Under the pieces are notes generated by a model. That model was not told where the DNA came from, did not search any database, and saw only the letters and a list, made by a program, of their open reading frames with translations. Positions 48,725 through 61,527 of a DNA stretch of 64,000 bases are shown piece by piece; the first letter of the stretch is position 1, and every line of letters starts with the position of its first letter. The translations under genes and the position numbers were made by a program. This DNA comes from Primula veris (lineage: Eukaryota > Streptophyta > Magnoliopsida > Ericales > Primulaceae): positions 7,447,501 to 7,511,500 of the forward strand of contig OY821745.1 of the NCBI GenBank assembly GCA_963682055.1. Reading direction: 5' to 3'.

Positions 48725-49500
48725 TCATACAAGTGTCATCCTCACATCATTACATCAAGTAAACAAATATAGGTATTGACAATTTCATATTACTTGCATT
48801 TAAAAACATTAATTATTATTTCATATTGCCATTTAGTTGAACTTATTTGTAGTTTGTCATTAGGGATCGCGGGAATTTTTTTTTACTCATCATGTTATGA
48901 GTTTATGTTTAATATGGAATAAAAAAAGATTTGATCTTCTCAAATATAATTATACTTCAAATACATTAAAATAAAAAATAAAAGCCAAGGCATCTTATGA
49001 GTCAATCATACGATTAATAAGATATAAGTGATTACACATCGTTCCACATGTCATATTATTAATTATAACCGTGTTATATAAGTAGTGACAAGTGACATTT
49101 TGTTTTTTTAAATATATTTATGCCAACAGAATTTTCATTTATTAAACCGTGAGAAAAAATAGTGAAGATAATAGTTTATATCATTTACACTATTGATAAA
49201 TATATCGCAGTCAACAATATTTTTGTATACCAGGGCCCAGACCCGATACCCCGATACGTTTATGTCGAACGACGTTGCATACCGTATTCATTCTCTCTAT
49301 GTTACCATTTTCCAATACTCGATTTTGCAACACTTGTAATTTGTTTTTTACTACCTTTTATGACAAAGTCAATAATAAAATAATAAGTATTTATCTAAAC
49401 ATTTGTGTAAATTCACACGGTTGGCTAATCCAACGACTGAGAAGCACTCAAGAAAGATCTAACGACTTATATTGATTCAAATCCTCTTTTAGATGCTCAT
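48725..49500. other. Upstream region of the RNA-binding protein gene
   Basis: AT-rich intergenic sequence, expected to hold the promoter. Nothing else was recognised; the frames at 49162-49475 look fortuitous. Confidence 0.4.
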
Positions 49501-49527
49501 TTATCACAAACTTAAAACCCCATTTGC

Positions 49528-49535
49528 TAGGGTTT
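49528..49535 (-). promoter_or_regulatory. Telo-box (AAACCCTA on minus strand)
   Basis: TAGGGTTT lies just upstream of an AG-rich leader-like stretch. Telo-boxes are common near the transcription start of plant genes for the translation and RNA machinery, which suits the RNA-binding protein gene downstream. The position relative to the real start site is inferred. Confidence 0.45.
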
Positions 49536-49539
49536 AAAG

Positions 49540-49613
49540 CCTCTCATAAAAAAAAGAAAAAGAAAAAGAAGAAAAAAAAAAAGATCATCACTTTCTCTCA
49601 GATCACTACTAAG
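49540..49613 (+). other. Likely 5' untranslated exon of the RNA-binding protein gene
   Basis: An AG-rich tract followed by CTCTCAGATCACTACTAA|GTAAGC, a good 5' splice site at 49613. The ATG at 51728 is preceded by TGTTACAG|CA, so a leader intron of about 2.1 kb is plausible. A near copy with its own donor (ACAAA|GTAAGG, GT at 49882) lies 270 bp further on. Confidence 0.45.
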
Positions 49614-49668
49614 TAAGCTCTTATTTCTCTCTCTATATATTCCATATATATATATATATATATATAGT

Positions 49669-51090
49669 TTTATGTATTATTGTAGATGGTTGATTTCATT
49701 TGCTGAGTTTTTGTTTCTTTGTGGGCTTTGCTTGGAAATTGGTTTTGGCTACAAATAAGGGCATGTTTGGCTACAAATTTAATGAAATAAGCTAATTTTT
49801 TCTTGTAGTTTAAAGTTTTGTATTTTCTTCCAAGGCATAAAATTAAAAAGAAAAAAAAGGTTCCTCTCAGATCACTACAAAGTAAGGTCTTATTTCTCTA
49901 TATCTATATTACATATATATATATATATATATAATGAAATAGGGCTTATGCAGTCAGATTAATCGTTATTTTTAGTGTTTACAAAATAAGGCTTGTTTGG
50001 ATACATATGTAATGAAATAAGTTAATTTGTTTGCCGTTCACATCATGCTTAACTAAAAACACCAGAAAAATTACAAGGAAAATGATTTGTATCACCAAAA
50101 TTTTAGCCCAGAAACCATACCCGCTGATGTGGTGGATTAGGTGGACCATTTGTTTTGTTTGTGATTTTGAGTTTTTGACTTCATTTAATACATGATTGGT
50201 CCACTTATTTGGGTGGCTATAGGGTGTGTTTGGCAACAGATTTTTTTAGTGAATTTTTGGAATTTTGATTTTAAAATCTGTGGGTGTTTGGACCATCAGA
50301 TTATTTACCTTCTGAAAATCTGATTTTTAGGCTAAATCAGATTTTTAAAATCTACATTTTCAGTGGATTTTGAAAACAGATTTTTAATTCTGATTTTGGA
50401 CCAAAAGATCTGTTACCAAACAGACCCATAGAAACACTAAAATTACAAAATCCAAACCATTTCTAATAAAACAATGTATTGTCTTTTACAATAGACAATC
50501 AAAATTTGTGTTTTTTTTTAGATATAATGTTTATGTATTATTGTATTTGGTTGATTTCATTTGCTTGAGTTTTTGTTTCTTTGTGGGTTTTGCTTGGAAA
50601 CTACTTATGCAGTCAGATTAATTGTTTTTTTTGTAGTTTTTACATTAAGGGCTTCTTTGGATACATATGTAATGAAATAAGTTGATTTGTTTGCCGTAAA
50701 AATATTCACATCATGCTTAACTTAAAATACCAGAAAATTACAAAATCCGAACCATTTCTAATAAAACAAAGTATTGTCTTTAACATTACACAAAATAGAC
50801 CATCAAAATTTGGGAGTTTTTGTAGATCTAATCTTTATGTATTCTTGTATAAGGCCGATTTCATTTACGAGTTTTTGTTTCTTTGTGGGGTTTGATTGGA
50901 AATTACTTATGTGGTCAGATTAATTGTTGTTTTTACGAAATAGGGATTGTTTGGCTACAGATGTAATGAAATAAGTTACTTTGTTTGCCGTAAAAATATT
51001 CACATCATGTTTAACTAAAATTACCAGAAAAATTACAAAATCCAAACCATTTCTAGTAAAACAAAGTACTGTCATTTAGATTACCTGCTA
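49669..51090. repeat. Three diverged tandem units in the leader intron
   Basis: Units starting near 49669, 50528 and 50832 share ATTTCATTTGCTGAGTTTTTG/GTTTCTTTGTGGG, AATGAAATAAGTTAATTTG and TCACATCATGCTTAACT. The first unit is longer because it holds a small TIR element (50222-50427) and other sequence. Confidence 0.75.
50222..50427. mobile_element. Small TIR element, Tourist/Harbinger-like (206 bp)
   Basis: Termini GGGTGTGTTTGGCAACAGAT and, inverted, GGGTCTGTTTGGTAACAGAT are nearly identical. ATA flanks both sides (50219-50221 and 50428-50430), a 3-bp target duplication. The interior is made of repeated AAATCTGATTTT-type palindromes and is non-coding. Confidence 0.7.
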
Positions 51091-51727
51091 GTTATAATTC
51101 ATCTAGATTACACAAGCCTAAATTGTGATTGCATGCTAGTTATAACCCATCGACTTGCTTTTATTTTGATGAAGTTTACTTGCTTTTACTATTGACTTTA
51201 GCTTGTATGTATACCTTCATGTTGTCTTTCAAAGTTCAGTGTCTAACCAATAGACCTTGGATTTTCTTTGTTTGCTATTTGGCCCTTGTATGTGGATCTA
51301 CTTTCTTGTGTTATTTGCCTACTTCTCTCATTCTTAGTGTCTAGTTGGTCATATTTACTGGTATTTCCCTTGGCTTAGTTCTTATATCTACCTTACTTCT
51401 AATCTGAATTGTTGCATTTTGTTATTCGGTCGATTCAAATAGGGTAAGTGTTCAGTCACCAACCAATAGAACTAGGATTTTTGTTAGCTATTTGGCACTT
51501 ACACGTAAAACAGTGATTCTAGTGTTTTATGTTGCCATTACTATTTCATTTTGAATTTAGCCGATCATATTTCAAGACCGTCCCTTTAATTAATACTCTT
51601 ACATATCATTTGTCGTATTTTCAATGGTTGCCTAGTCTGTTATTTAATTAACACATGCACAAATGTGTGTGTATATAAATACATTATATATCCTGATGGA
51701 ACTAACATGTAATCATGTGTTACAGCA

Positions 51728-53844
51728 ATGGCTTTTCTCTTGAAAGCTTCGAATATCCTCAAGCAGAGTGTAAGCAGGCACATGAATTCAGAAATTTGTG
51801 GTTCTGGCCCTTCTGTTTTCCAAGCAATACGATCTATGTCATCGCAAAAGCTTTTTGTTGGGGGTAAAATTTGTTTCTTAATGTTTGCAAGTGCGACTCT
51901 CTCTATGGTACTTCTGGATTGATAAATTTATTACTCGTGGTATACAGGACTCTCATACAGTGCAGATGAGCCTAGTTTAAGAGAAGCTTTCGGCAAGTAT
52001 GGAGAAGTTACGGAAGGTCTGTAAATCAATTTGTATTTAAAATATTATAAAGCTGCTATATTTTTGATTGACAATCTTTTCTACTGGTTTTATAATTACT
52101 ACAAGTTCACGTCTCATAGGATAAGAATAGAATTTTAAATTCTATTCTATAGACGGGTTAATTTGTTAAGAAATCACAGAGAAACAGAAATCTTCGGCTC
52201 TAGAACTTTAAACTGTTTACATGTTTTGAACCATGTCCTGAACATTCATATGCTAGAATTTTGCATGTGAATATTCTCTACGGGTTTAACTCTTTTGTAG
52301 ACCTGTGGTACTGTCATATGTTTGGTACCGCTATCATTTCTGAAGGTTACATCTTAAAACTGTTCAACTAATGCAAATATATACACTCATCTCACACACG
52401 GGGAAGAACTATTCTATTTTAATGGAGGAGAATGGTATCAAAATTTCAAGTCTGAATTAGTGTTGCCAAAAGAATCTTGGATTCTTTTCAAGAGACCCTT
52501 GATATTGTTTTTTTCTCCTGATAAACAACGGCACAAAAGTATATTTATAATTTTACCTGTAAGCCATAACTAAAACACTTCCCCTGTTGTTGAAACACAT
52601 CAGAGCAAAATACATGTCGAAGGTTTTTTTCTTTGTCATTTTTATTTATTTGGCTTTCTTTAATTGTTTTAATTTATATAATTTTTTTTAAAAATATTAT
52701 CCAGTATCTCTGAGCATTGTGTTGGTTGCTGTTATTTTGTAGCAAGAATCATTTTGGACCGTGAAACTGGAAGGTCAAAGGGATTTGGTTTTGTTACCTT
52801 TACTAATGCTGACGAGGCTGCTGCAGCTATTCAGGCCTTGGATCAACAGGTGGAAATTCTTTTAGTTCTCTCTAATGTTGCGACTTATTATTAATAATTA
52901 TTGATTATATATAATTATGTCAAAGACAAGCCTTCTGTCCATGTATTGTTTGCCATATTCGTAAAATAATTCAACAAATAGCAAAACTAGTGGGCCAAGT
53001 GGTTTCAAAGTAATTTTCCAGTTGCCAAAAGATAGTGCTGAAATAGCTGCCCTGTATCTCTCCCCAATATTGGTTCCTTTTTCTAATGGTGATGCTTTAG
53101 TAGCTTTACCATGGAAGTTAAACATGATAGCTGTGGACAAAGACTTTAATGCTCTTGGCGGAAAATTTCATCACCACAAAAGTATATTTTTAAATTACCG
53201 AAATTGATCTCAAACCTGGACTGGATATGGTCTTTTGCCAAGCTGGTCTATAAGTTGCATTTCCTTTTTTTTTTTTTATCACTTATTGTTTAATTCTAGT
53301 AAGATGTAATTGCCATAAGTTCGCTCATTTTTACGGACTCTTCGAAATCTAAGAACACTATTGATGCAAAATAGTAATGGTATGGTAATTTTACTTTTGA
53401 AGTTGATTAAGATATATATATATATATATATACAAGACAAATTTTGCGGAAGTTGACTGTATCAACTGTTTGTTCTTGTTTTTGTCCAAGTGATTATAGC
53501 CTATGTGAAGCCATCTTGATTTGAGAAACTTTAGTGATGTTACCTTTTCTTTTCTTCTGAAATGTGAACTATAGGATCTTATGGGGCGAAGGATAGGGGT
53601 GAATTATGCACAAGAAAGAGCTCCCCGAAGTGGCGGCTATAATGATGGAGGTTATGGCTCTGGTGGTGGTGGTTATGGTGGCGGTAACTTTGGCCAAGGT
53701 GGTGGTGGTGGTTACCGAAGTGAAACTAGTGGTGGCAACCAATTTGGTAATAACAGTAACTATTCTGGCGGCAACAACTATGATACGACAACAGATGGGA
53801 ACTTCGGCAATGACGATGGTGATTATGCCGACAGGAGAGGTTGA
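51728..53844 (+). CDS. Glycine-rich RNA-binding protein with RRM, mitochondrial type
   Basis: Four exons: 51728-51863, 51948-52016, 52743-52849 and 53575-53844, with GT/AG borders, giving 193 residues. The first 38 residues have basic and hydroxylated residues and no acid before Glu22 (MAFLLKASNILKQSVSRH), as in a mitochondrial targeting peptide. One RRM follows (about 41-117): RNP2 is KLFVGGLSY and RNP1 is SKGFGFVTF. The C-terminal third is Gly-rich (GYGSGGGGYGGGNFGQG), then Asn/Asp-rich. This layout matches Arabidopsis organellar glycine-rich RNA-binding proteins (GR-RBP/RBG group), which bind RNA and in some cases support organelle RNA editing or cold tolerance. The intron inside the RRM matches the family. 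A 5' untranslated exon with a large repeat-rich intron probably precedes it. Confidence 0.93.
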
Positions 53845-54994
53845 AATGTTGTTCTACAATAAGCTTGCAAGTGTTCTGTATTGTGGATGAGAAATTGAAT
53901 TTCCTTTGTCTAAAATTTATTATCCGTGTTGTCACTGTTAGCTTGTTTATCTTTGATAATGTTATGTTTATTTTGTCAGACACAGAGTAATGCTGGGTTT
54001 GGTTTCACCAACCAAGAGTATTTGATTGTCCTAGAATATTTTAATTAATGTTAGTTTAATTTATTAATAATTCATATCTGGCTATGCGTTTGATGTATAT
54101 TTTTCACCTAGTTTCTTTTTGATACAAAACATGCTCATTGCATAGGCTAATTGATATTCAACTCTTATGTTTGTGTCCATCCTATGGTGTGTTAACGTGC
54201 CTGAAGTGGTATGATACTATCCAAGTCATATATTTTTTTGAGAATTATCAAAAAGTTATCTTCAGATTTTGGTATGGTGGCTTCTAAATTTGATGAAAAT
54301 CATTTTACTTCTCTAGTTACAAACTACATGACAACTAATAAAAAAATTCAATCGAATAATCTCGGCCTTGTCATTTTATAGAGAAAGAACATAACCTGGG
54401 TAAAAACTACTAATATCTTTGGTGAGAAAACAAAGATAGAAACAAACAAGTCTTTCGGTCCAGGAATAAAAAAAATACGAGTTCTATAAATAATGGAGCT
54501 GTAGTTCCGTCCTAGTCTAACATCTGATCGGGTGAGAGAAATTGAATTGGGTCAAATGAACCAAAACGAGAGAAGAAGCAAAGTGCATACCATCAGGGTC
54601 ACGACACCCCATAACTCCAAAATTTATGATTTTCTTGAATTTTTATCATGTAAATTTACTAAAATTTGTTAAAAATGCTATTTTGGCATCTCGCATAATT
54701 TCTGATTTCACTTGGCATTAGTTTTATGTAATTTTGACACTCTCATTTAAGGTTTTTGGCTTCACCACTAACCAAAACAGAATTGTACACTATTTTCATA
54801 CTAATTTAAAAAGGCCAAAACTTAAATAAATTTAAGAAACTAGATTTTTTATAATAGTTTGAAAATAATACTAAAAGGTGAAAAGAAGGTGGGTTTCCCT
54901 TATAAAAAAATAATTGATATACACTTCAAAAGAAAATTTTAAATTTTGAGCAACGTTTAATAAAGTCAGCGGGATTATAATTGACCCTTTGAAA

Positions 54995-54997
<3 letters not shown>

Positions 54998-55045
<48 letters not shown>

Positions 55046-55055
55046 TATATATATA
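54998..55055. repeat. (TA)n microsatellite
   Basis: About 29 TA units with one or two interruptions. Confidence 0.9.
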
Positions 55056-55135
55056 AAATAATACTATTAATATAAGCAAACCCAATAAAAATTGAGTCTG
55101 TTAAATTTTATCCAATTTTTTCAAAATACTCCCAC

Positions 55136-56270
55136 TCTATTTTAATAATTATCAATGTAGCTAATATAATTAATTAACAGTTTATCCTCACTATATTTTA
55201 CTAATTACGGATGTAGTTTAAATTAATTAACGATTCGTTTTAACGTGTCGTCTAACTGACTATAATAAATGATATTTGAATATTTATGTCACACAACCTA
55301 AGTTTTAGGTGTGTGTAGTAATACTTGGTCACGCGTTGCGTATACGATACGTAGTGACATATATATGATCCCGACAAATAAAATTAATATTTTTTTAAAA
55401 TTTAAATATCGAATGATTAAATATAATTAATTAGCAATCGTATATAAAGAGTAATATAATATTTTACTCTTATAAAAAATACACAACGATTTTATTTGAA
55501 ATATAAATATGTGTGTAAAATAACATTTTTAAAGTTATTTATATTTTTTGAATTGAGTGATGACATTTAAGAGTAATTACAATATTAGAGTGAGTATATT
55601 TTTGGAGAATTTGGTCAAAATTTGGCAGCTTCAAAATGCTTGGGTTGACTTATATTAATAGTAGCGTGATGCATGTGGTACGCGTAATGCAATAAAAATA
55701 TAGAAAATATGTATTATTATGATATAAATATTTGGATAAAAAAAAAACATAGTTTAATATTTAAAATAATGTTTGGTTGTTAAGGAGTGATAAATAGATT
55801 TATAAAATAGGTATGGTTATAATATAAATACGTGGATACTAAAAAAAACATAGTTTAATATTTAAAATAATGTTTGATTGTTAATGAGCGATAAATAGTT
55901 TTATTAACTTTTACTTTTTATATTTTTATGTGAGTATAATATTATTGTAATTAATATAAAGGTGTAAGAGTATTTTTTTTTTTAAAATGGTTAAATTGGG
56001 CAGACTCATTTGACTTGTGTTGACTTTATTATAATACTATTAATCGTGCATACATCACAATGCAATAAAAATATGAAAAATAGATATAATTATGATATAA
56101 ATACGTAGATAATACAAAAAAAAATATAGTTTAAGATTTACAAGAATGCTTAGTTATTAAAGAGATATAAATAGTTTTAATAGTTTTTAATTTTTATATT
56201 TTCATGAGAGTATGATATTATTATAATTAATATAAATGTGCAGTGGTATTTTTAAAAAATAAATGGATAA
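55136..56270. repeat. AT-rich diverged tandem units, relatives of the repeat at 7.6 kb
   Basis: The block GATATAAATA(C/T)(G/T)TGGATA with CATAGTTTAATATTTAAAAT recurs near 55715, 55830 and 56095. It alternates with a TTGACTT..TTAATAGTA..CGTG-type block near 55650 and 56020. The left part (55136-55245) is the inverse of 7674-7790. Unit borders are blurred; the class is unknown. Confidence 0.5.
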
Positions 56271-56389
56271 TTTGAATTTGTTTGAATTATTATTATTATA
56301 TTATATTATATTAGAATGATAATAGAATGATATAATATATAATATAATAGCATCAAAAGATGGCGCTAAGTATGTACGAGTCTTAAGTC

Positions 56390-56470
56390 AACGTCTCTCT
56401 CTATCTCAAGTCATCTTCTTGTGTGTATTTTTGCGCATATCTGTTCATATTCTTTTGGTGAAGCTTCTTG
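56390..56470 (+). promoter_or_regulatory. Possible leader of the HSP110-like gene
   Basis: A CT-rich stretch (CGTCTCTCTCTATCTCAAGT) followed by T-rich sequence, 1.2 kb before the first coding exon, which itself starts right after a splice acceptor (TTTCAG at 57627-57632). A 5' untranslated exon is therefore likely somewhere upstream; this is the best candidate by composition only. The TATAATATATAATATAATAG stretch just before it could serve as a TATA region. Confidence 0.3.
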
Positions 56471-57634
56471 TGTTTTGTGGTACAATAAATAAATACACGG
56501 TGTATATTATGCACTAAGCATTTTATATAAATGATTATTGTATGTGAAAAAACATTTTTTTTCCTCCTTATTTTGTTGCAGCTCTGCTCAATATTTTTTT
56601 TTATGTTATGCTTGTAACTTTCAATACATTTGGTTGGCCAACCTAAAAAATAATAATTACAGCAATATATTAGTAATTCTTGAGCTTAATAGTTATTAGT
56701 GCAGCTTTCACGTATACTAAGGTGCATCTAGAACTCGGATTTTTATTGTTTTTTTATTGCTTATAGGCTTTGCTAAATTGCAGGTTTAAGTCAACTTTTT
56801 TTGTTAGTTTGAGATAAGTTGTTATGCACTTGGTTCTTGGTTGGTCAAATAGAAGGTTTAGTTTTTTTTTTTCTGGCATGAACATGATATAGATCATTTA
56901 TGTTGAATGGATAATTTTTTTTCTCTCAGCTCAAATAGTTATTTGCTTGCAAGCCCTCAGCACATTAGCTGTTATTTTAATAGGTATACTTTTAAATTTA
57001 ATTATTAGAGTTTTCACATGCTTCATAGATATGCACATTGCTTGTTTAGTTGCAGGATTTATACTCGGTGTTTTTTTACTTTATATTTTGCTTAAAGTAG
57101 TACTACCTTTGTCTTTTTCGGGTTTCGGGTCTGAAAAACTAGAAGTTTAAGCAAATCACTGAAAACTCTTCTTAGTCTTAACTTGGCTATATTTATTTAT
57201 TTTTGCTTAAAAGCCGCAGGCAAGCAAGCTCGAAATCATCTTTTTAAATCCCAACTATGTTCGAGAGCTAACTTTTGTAGCCATTTATATTTGTTCCTCA
57301 CTTCTCATGATGCCTTGTTGTATCGCATTTTCAAGTTTCAATTTATATTCAGAAGCTGCATAAATTTTTTTACTGAATTCAAAAGATGAATACATTTTTA
57401 GTCCTTCAAAAAATAAAGTGGAAACTTAAATAATCTCATATCCCATCACGGCTGCAATTCTAATAAAGCAAATGTATTTAGTTTGGTAATATAAAAAATA
57501 TGAGCTGATTTGCGCTGATGGCAACTTTCCTACTCTGACGTAGTGGTTATTTTCTTGTGTTTCTCGTAGTTTTGGAGACAAAATATGTGCGATTGCCTTT
57601 AGTTATACTAGCGTTTTTTTTTTTTCTTTCAGAA

Positions 57635-60600
57635 ATGACCGCTGTGGGTTTTGACTTTGGGAATGATAACAGTGTTGTTGCCATTCCAAGGAAAAGGCAA
57701 TTAGACGCTTTAAACAATGACAACGACCGACCTGAGACTCCGTCCATTGTATTTTTTGGTGAAAAAGAAAGGTATATAGGAGTACGTGGAGCTATACAAA
57801 GCAGTTTCAGAGAAAGTAATCCAAAAAATACAATTTCACAGATTAAGAGGCTGATTGGGCGCCTTTACTCAGATCCAGAGTTGCAACAAGACCTTAAGTC
57901 ATTGCCTTTTACTGTTACCGAAGGGCCTGACAAGTACCCATTAATCCATGCACAGTATTTGGGGGAAATGAGGACATTTACGCCGACTCAAGTATTGGGA
58001 ATGGTATTTTCAGATTTGAAGAGCATAGCAGAAAAGCATACAAAATTGGAAGTTGTGGAGGGCACAATTGATTTGAAATCCTATTTTGGGGATCTTTTTT
58101 GTATCGGAATACCAGCTTATTTCACTGAGCTTCAAAGAAGATCTGTACTAAATGCAGCTGAAATCGCGGGTTTGCTCCCTTCTTTGATCCACGAGACTAC
58201 TGCTATTGCTTTATATTACGGTATAACTAAAACTAATTTACCTGAAAATGACCAAATGAATGTCGCTTTTGTCGACATTGGGCATGCGAGTTTGCAGGTT
58301 ATGTAAATTTCAATTAATTAGATTCTGCTTTTGCTATTAGTTACAAAGTGTGTGTAATCATTTTATGTGTATTCCATTAAATTAGACGTTCTTTTTTTGA
58401 AAATCAGACATTCTTTATTTTGTGTTGTTTAATTCTAAATTTGTTTAATGCTATGTTCTTCAAAGTGGCTTCTTTTTTCTTATAACTTTTTAAGGTTCTA
58501 TAAAAAGGATTATATGTAATTACGAAATTCAGTTTTGGGAATGGAAGAAAACTGAAACGCGAGCTACTCTTGATATTCGGGTTTGGTTTCAAAAGGACCC
58601 ATTATGGGTAACGGGTAAAAAAAACCTTTTTCCTATTAAATTAGGGCTTAATTTTCCATAATACAGTATATATAAGATTAGGGTTGTTTACTGCATCAAC
58701 AGGTCTGTATTGCTGGTTTTATGAAAGGCCAGCTCAAGATCTTGGCATATTCCTATGACCGGTGCTTAGGTGGCAGAAATTTCGACGAAGCTCTATTCGA
58801 TCACTTTGCTGAAAAGTTCAAGGAAGAATACAGCGTCGACGTGTATCTAAACGCCAAGGACAGTAGCCGTCTTCGTGTTGCTTGTGAAGTTCTGAAAAAA
58901 GCACTTACCAATAGTCCAGAAGCATATGTCGATATAGACTGTGTAATAGATAAAAAGGATGTTAAGGGTTGTATCAATAGAAAAGAGTTTGAAAAAATTT
59001 GTGCAACTATATTGGATCGTGTAAAAAAACCACTGGAAAAAGCACTTACAGAAGCTAACTTAAAAGTTGAGAACATTCATTCAGTTGAGATGGTTGGATC
59101 CGGATCTCATGTTCCCGCCATCATTGAAATATTGACCAAGTTTTTTGGCAAAAAGCCAAGGCGTATGAATGCTTCTGAATCTGTTGCCAAGGGTTGTGCA
59201 TTACAATGTGCAATTCTACATCCCTCATATAAAGTGGATGCTTTCAAGGTATGATGGTAGAAATATATCATTCATTGTACTTTTTTTTTTTTGCATATCA
59301 TTTCCGTGTTCCTTGCTCTCAACTCTCTTTAGTTCCCCTAGTGTGTTCTTTTTCTTTTTCCCCTTAAAGACGCAGAAACAATATATTGTATTGCTTTGGT
59401 AACGGATTAATTGTGAAAATTGGCTCGTGACACCTGATTTCTGCATTGCCTATTCCTACGAAGCACCTATATTTGGTATGGCCAGACAAAGTAGATTAGC
59501 TTCTATCAAATATTTACGAAAAAAGCGAACTGCCTTTAAATTAATGTGCTCGTACTGGTTTTGTCCCTATCTTTGTCCTTCCTTTTTTTGACGGGCTGTT
59601 GGTTCACATTAAATTGTTCGTTTATAACATTTTTAACAAGTGATAATTTCCTTGATTTTGAAGGTCCATGAGAATTTCCCATTTAACATTGTTTTTGGGA
59701 AAGGTTCTGCGCCAGATACTCAAAACAAAGATGGCGTTGAAAATCAAAACAGAACTATTCTGATCTCAAAAGGGAATCAAATTCCTGATATCAAGGAGCT
59801 AACTTTCAAGGGGCTAACTTTCAATGAATTGAAAACTTTTAGTATAGATTTTCAATATGCTGATGTTGAATTGCAAACACCTACAAAGATTAGCACATAT
59901 ACGGTTAAGTACTCCTAACTGTTGGGTTATCAGTTTTCGTATCTTTTCTCTCATGGAAATTTGACAAGGATTCGAATTTATACAGATTGGTCGTATCCGG
60001 AAAACAAAGAGTCCACATACATCATTGAAGGTTAAAGTTTACTTAAATCGTCATGGAATTGTATCAGTGGATTCAGCAACTGTATGTCACTGAAACCTAA
60101 CTTACCGCTACTTTTGATATGTATTCTGCGTAATGACTGTAGTTTTTTACTTACACTAGCTGCTAGAAGAGGCGGAAGTTAAAGTTCCTGTAGTTACACC
60201 TGCTAATCAGATGAATATTGGTGAATCGTCTAGTCATGCTGCTAACTCCAATGCCAAGGTAAGGACTAAGGAATTGCTTCGCTTTTGAGTGAGTAAGCTG
60301 GAATATTTAAGGTTAAAACTTAAAACAAAAAACTAGGTTCATCCAGCTTAAAGCTTCTAGCTTATTCAGGCCAAAACATAGAAAAACTCAGCTTTTAAGC
60401 TGCTAACCAATATATTTGATCAAGTTGTTCTTGTTTCCTAACACAGAGACGGAGAAAATGAATAGATTTTTTTACATGTTTGGACCAATTTATCTGCTAA
60501 TATTTGCGACCGAGCTCCTGTACCTAAATTGAATTTAAAACGAAAACCACGGAACAAAGTTGAATTAAAAAAAGTATCTACCCTCTAACTATGCTTTTTA

Positions 60601-61527
60601 CAGCTTCTTAAGTTTTAGTTGTGTTAAAAAGCAAGGTAGAATAAACATATTTTTCTAGGCCATGATGAAGCGCGCCTTAAGGCCAATTGAAGCATATATT
60701 CTTAAACATGGGAACTCACCTTATGTATGTAAATAGGCTGGGGCTCTAAGGGGAAAGGTGAAGAAATGGGAATTTTCTGTATCAAAGTTTATTTACGATG
60801 GAATGTCTCCAGAGGATTTGAAGGAAGCAAAAGAGGAGGAGCGGAAACTGGCTCAGCAGGATCGACTTATGAAAGAAACTAGAGGCCATATGCATTATCT
60901 TCTAGTGTACGTTTACAAGATGATAGACAAGGTACAACAATGACCTGTCACATATAGTGTGCCTCGAAGTGTTCTCAAATTTTAAATTCAGCAGGATTCT
61001 ATTCATTGAAGAATAGGAGCAGAAAACTTGAAAAACTAATTCTTATTGATATTGTTGTGTCTCAAACATAAATCAAGACTCTTTACAAAGATATACCGAA
61101 TTATATCTACAAGGAAATAAGTTATTGTAGAAATAAATCAAATATTTTCGAATCAAACTTATAATTTACTAAATCTAAACAAAATTTTTTAGTTAATCTA
61201 ATATTCTAATATAGTATATTTCTTCCCAGCTTGATAATGAATACCAAGAGCTTGTAACTGAGTTTGAAATAGATGAGCTTGCTGCTAAGTTCCGAGAAGT
61301 GGAATGTTGGTGTAGTAATGAAGGTAATGACGAGACAAAGAATGTTTATGTTGCTAAGCTTGAGGAGCTGAAGAAGGTCAGTTTTACCGCCTCATGGTTG
61401 TTCGTGCGTTATTTTTTATTTATTTTTCTTATTTATGAATTTGAATCCTTGTAATTTGCAGCTAAGTGATCCTATCAAGAAACGGTACAGAACTTGGAAA
61501 AAGAAAGATATGAAAAGTGACAACTGA
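57635..61527 (+). CDS. HSP110/HSP70-15-like chaperone, C-terminally short
   Basis: Eight exons, all joined in phase 0: 57635-58297, 58703-59248, 59664-59903, 59986-60081, 60160-60258, 60737-60931, 61230-61376 and 61462-61527; 683 residues. The nucleotide-binding domain starts VGFDFGNDNSVVAIPRK, with ISQIKRLIGR, FVDIGHASLQVCIAGF, LGGRNFDE and VEMVGSGSHVPAI in order. A beta-sandwich (HENFPFNI, ISTYT) and alpha-helical lid pieces (YVAKLEELKK) follow. This is the plant HSP70-14/15 (HSP110/Sse) group, nucleotide-exchange factors for HSP70. Oddities: a stop after KKRYRTWKKKDMKSDN, where relatives of about 830 residues continue for roughly 100 or more; a shortened acidic loop; an extra dozen residues (EGTIDLKSYFGDL) before CIGIPAYF; and substitutions in otherwise invariant sites. 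No frameshift or internal stop was seen, so it is a divergent paralogue that may still be expressed. Confidence 0.88.
60319..60410. repeat. AAGCTT-rich repeat, relative of the presenilin-intron copies
   Basis: Contains CATCCAGCTTAAAGCTTCTAGC, the reverse of the AGCTAGAAGCTTTAAGC blocks at 40250 and 40590. Lies in intron 5 of the HSP110-like gene. Confidence 0.55.

Larger units (their letters stand above)
53845..56380. other. Intergenic, repeat-rich, no gene recognised
   Basis: The first 150 or so bases should be the 3' end of the RNA-binding protein transcript. The rest is AT-rich repeat sequence, including a (TA)n tract and diverged tandem units listed separately. Confidence 0.45.

Noticed and set aside
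56947..57150. 67-residue hydrophobic frame upstream of the HSP110-like gene
   Set aside because: Hydrophobicity comes from T-rich sequence between the likely leader and first coding exon; no matching family and no conserved start context.
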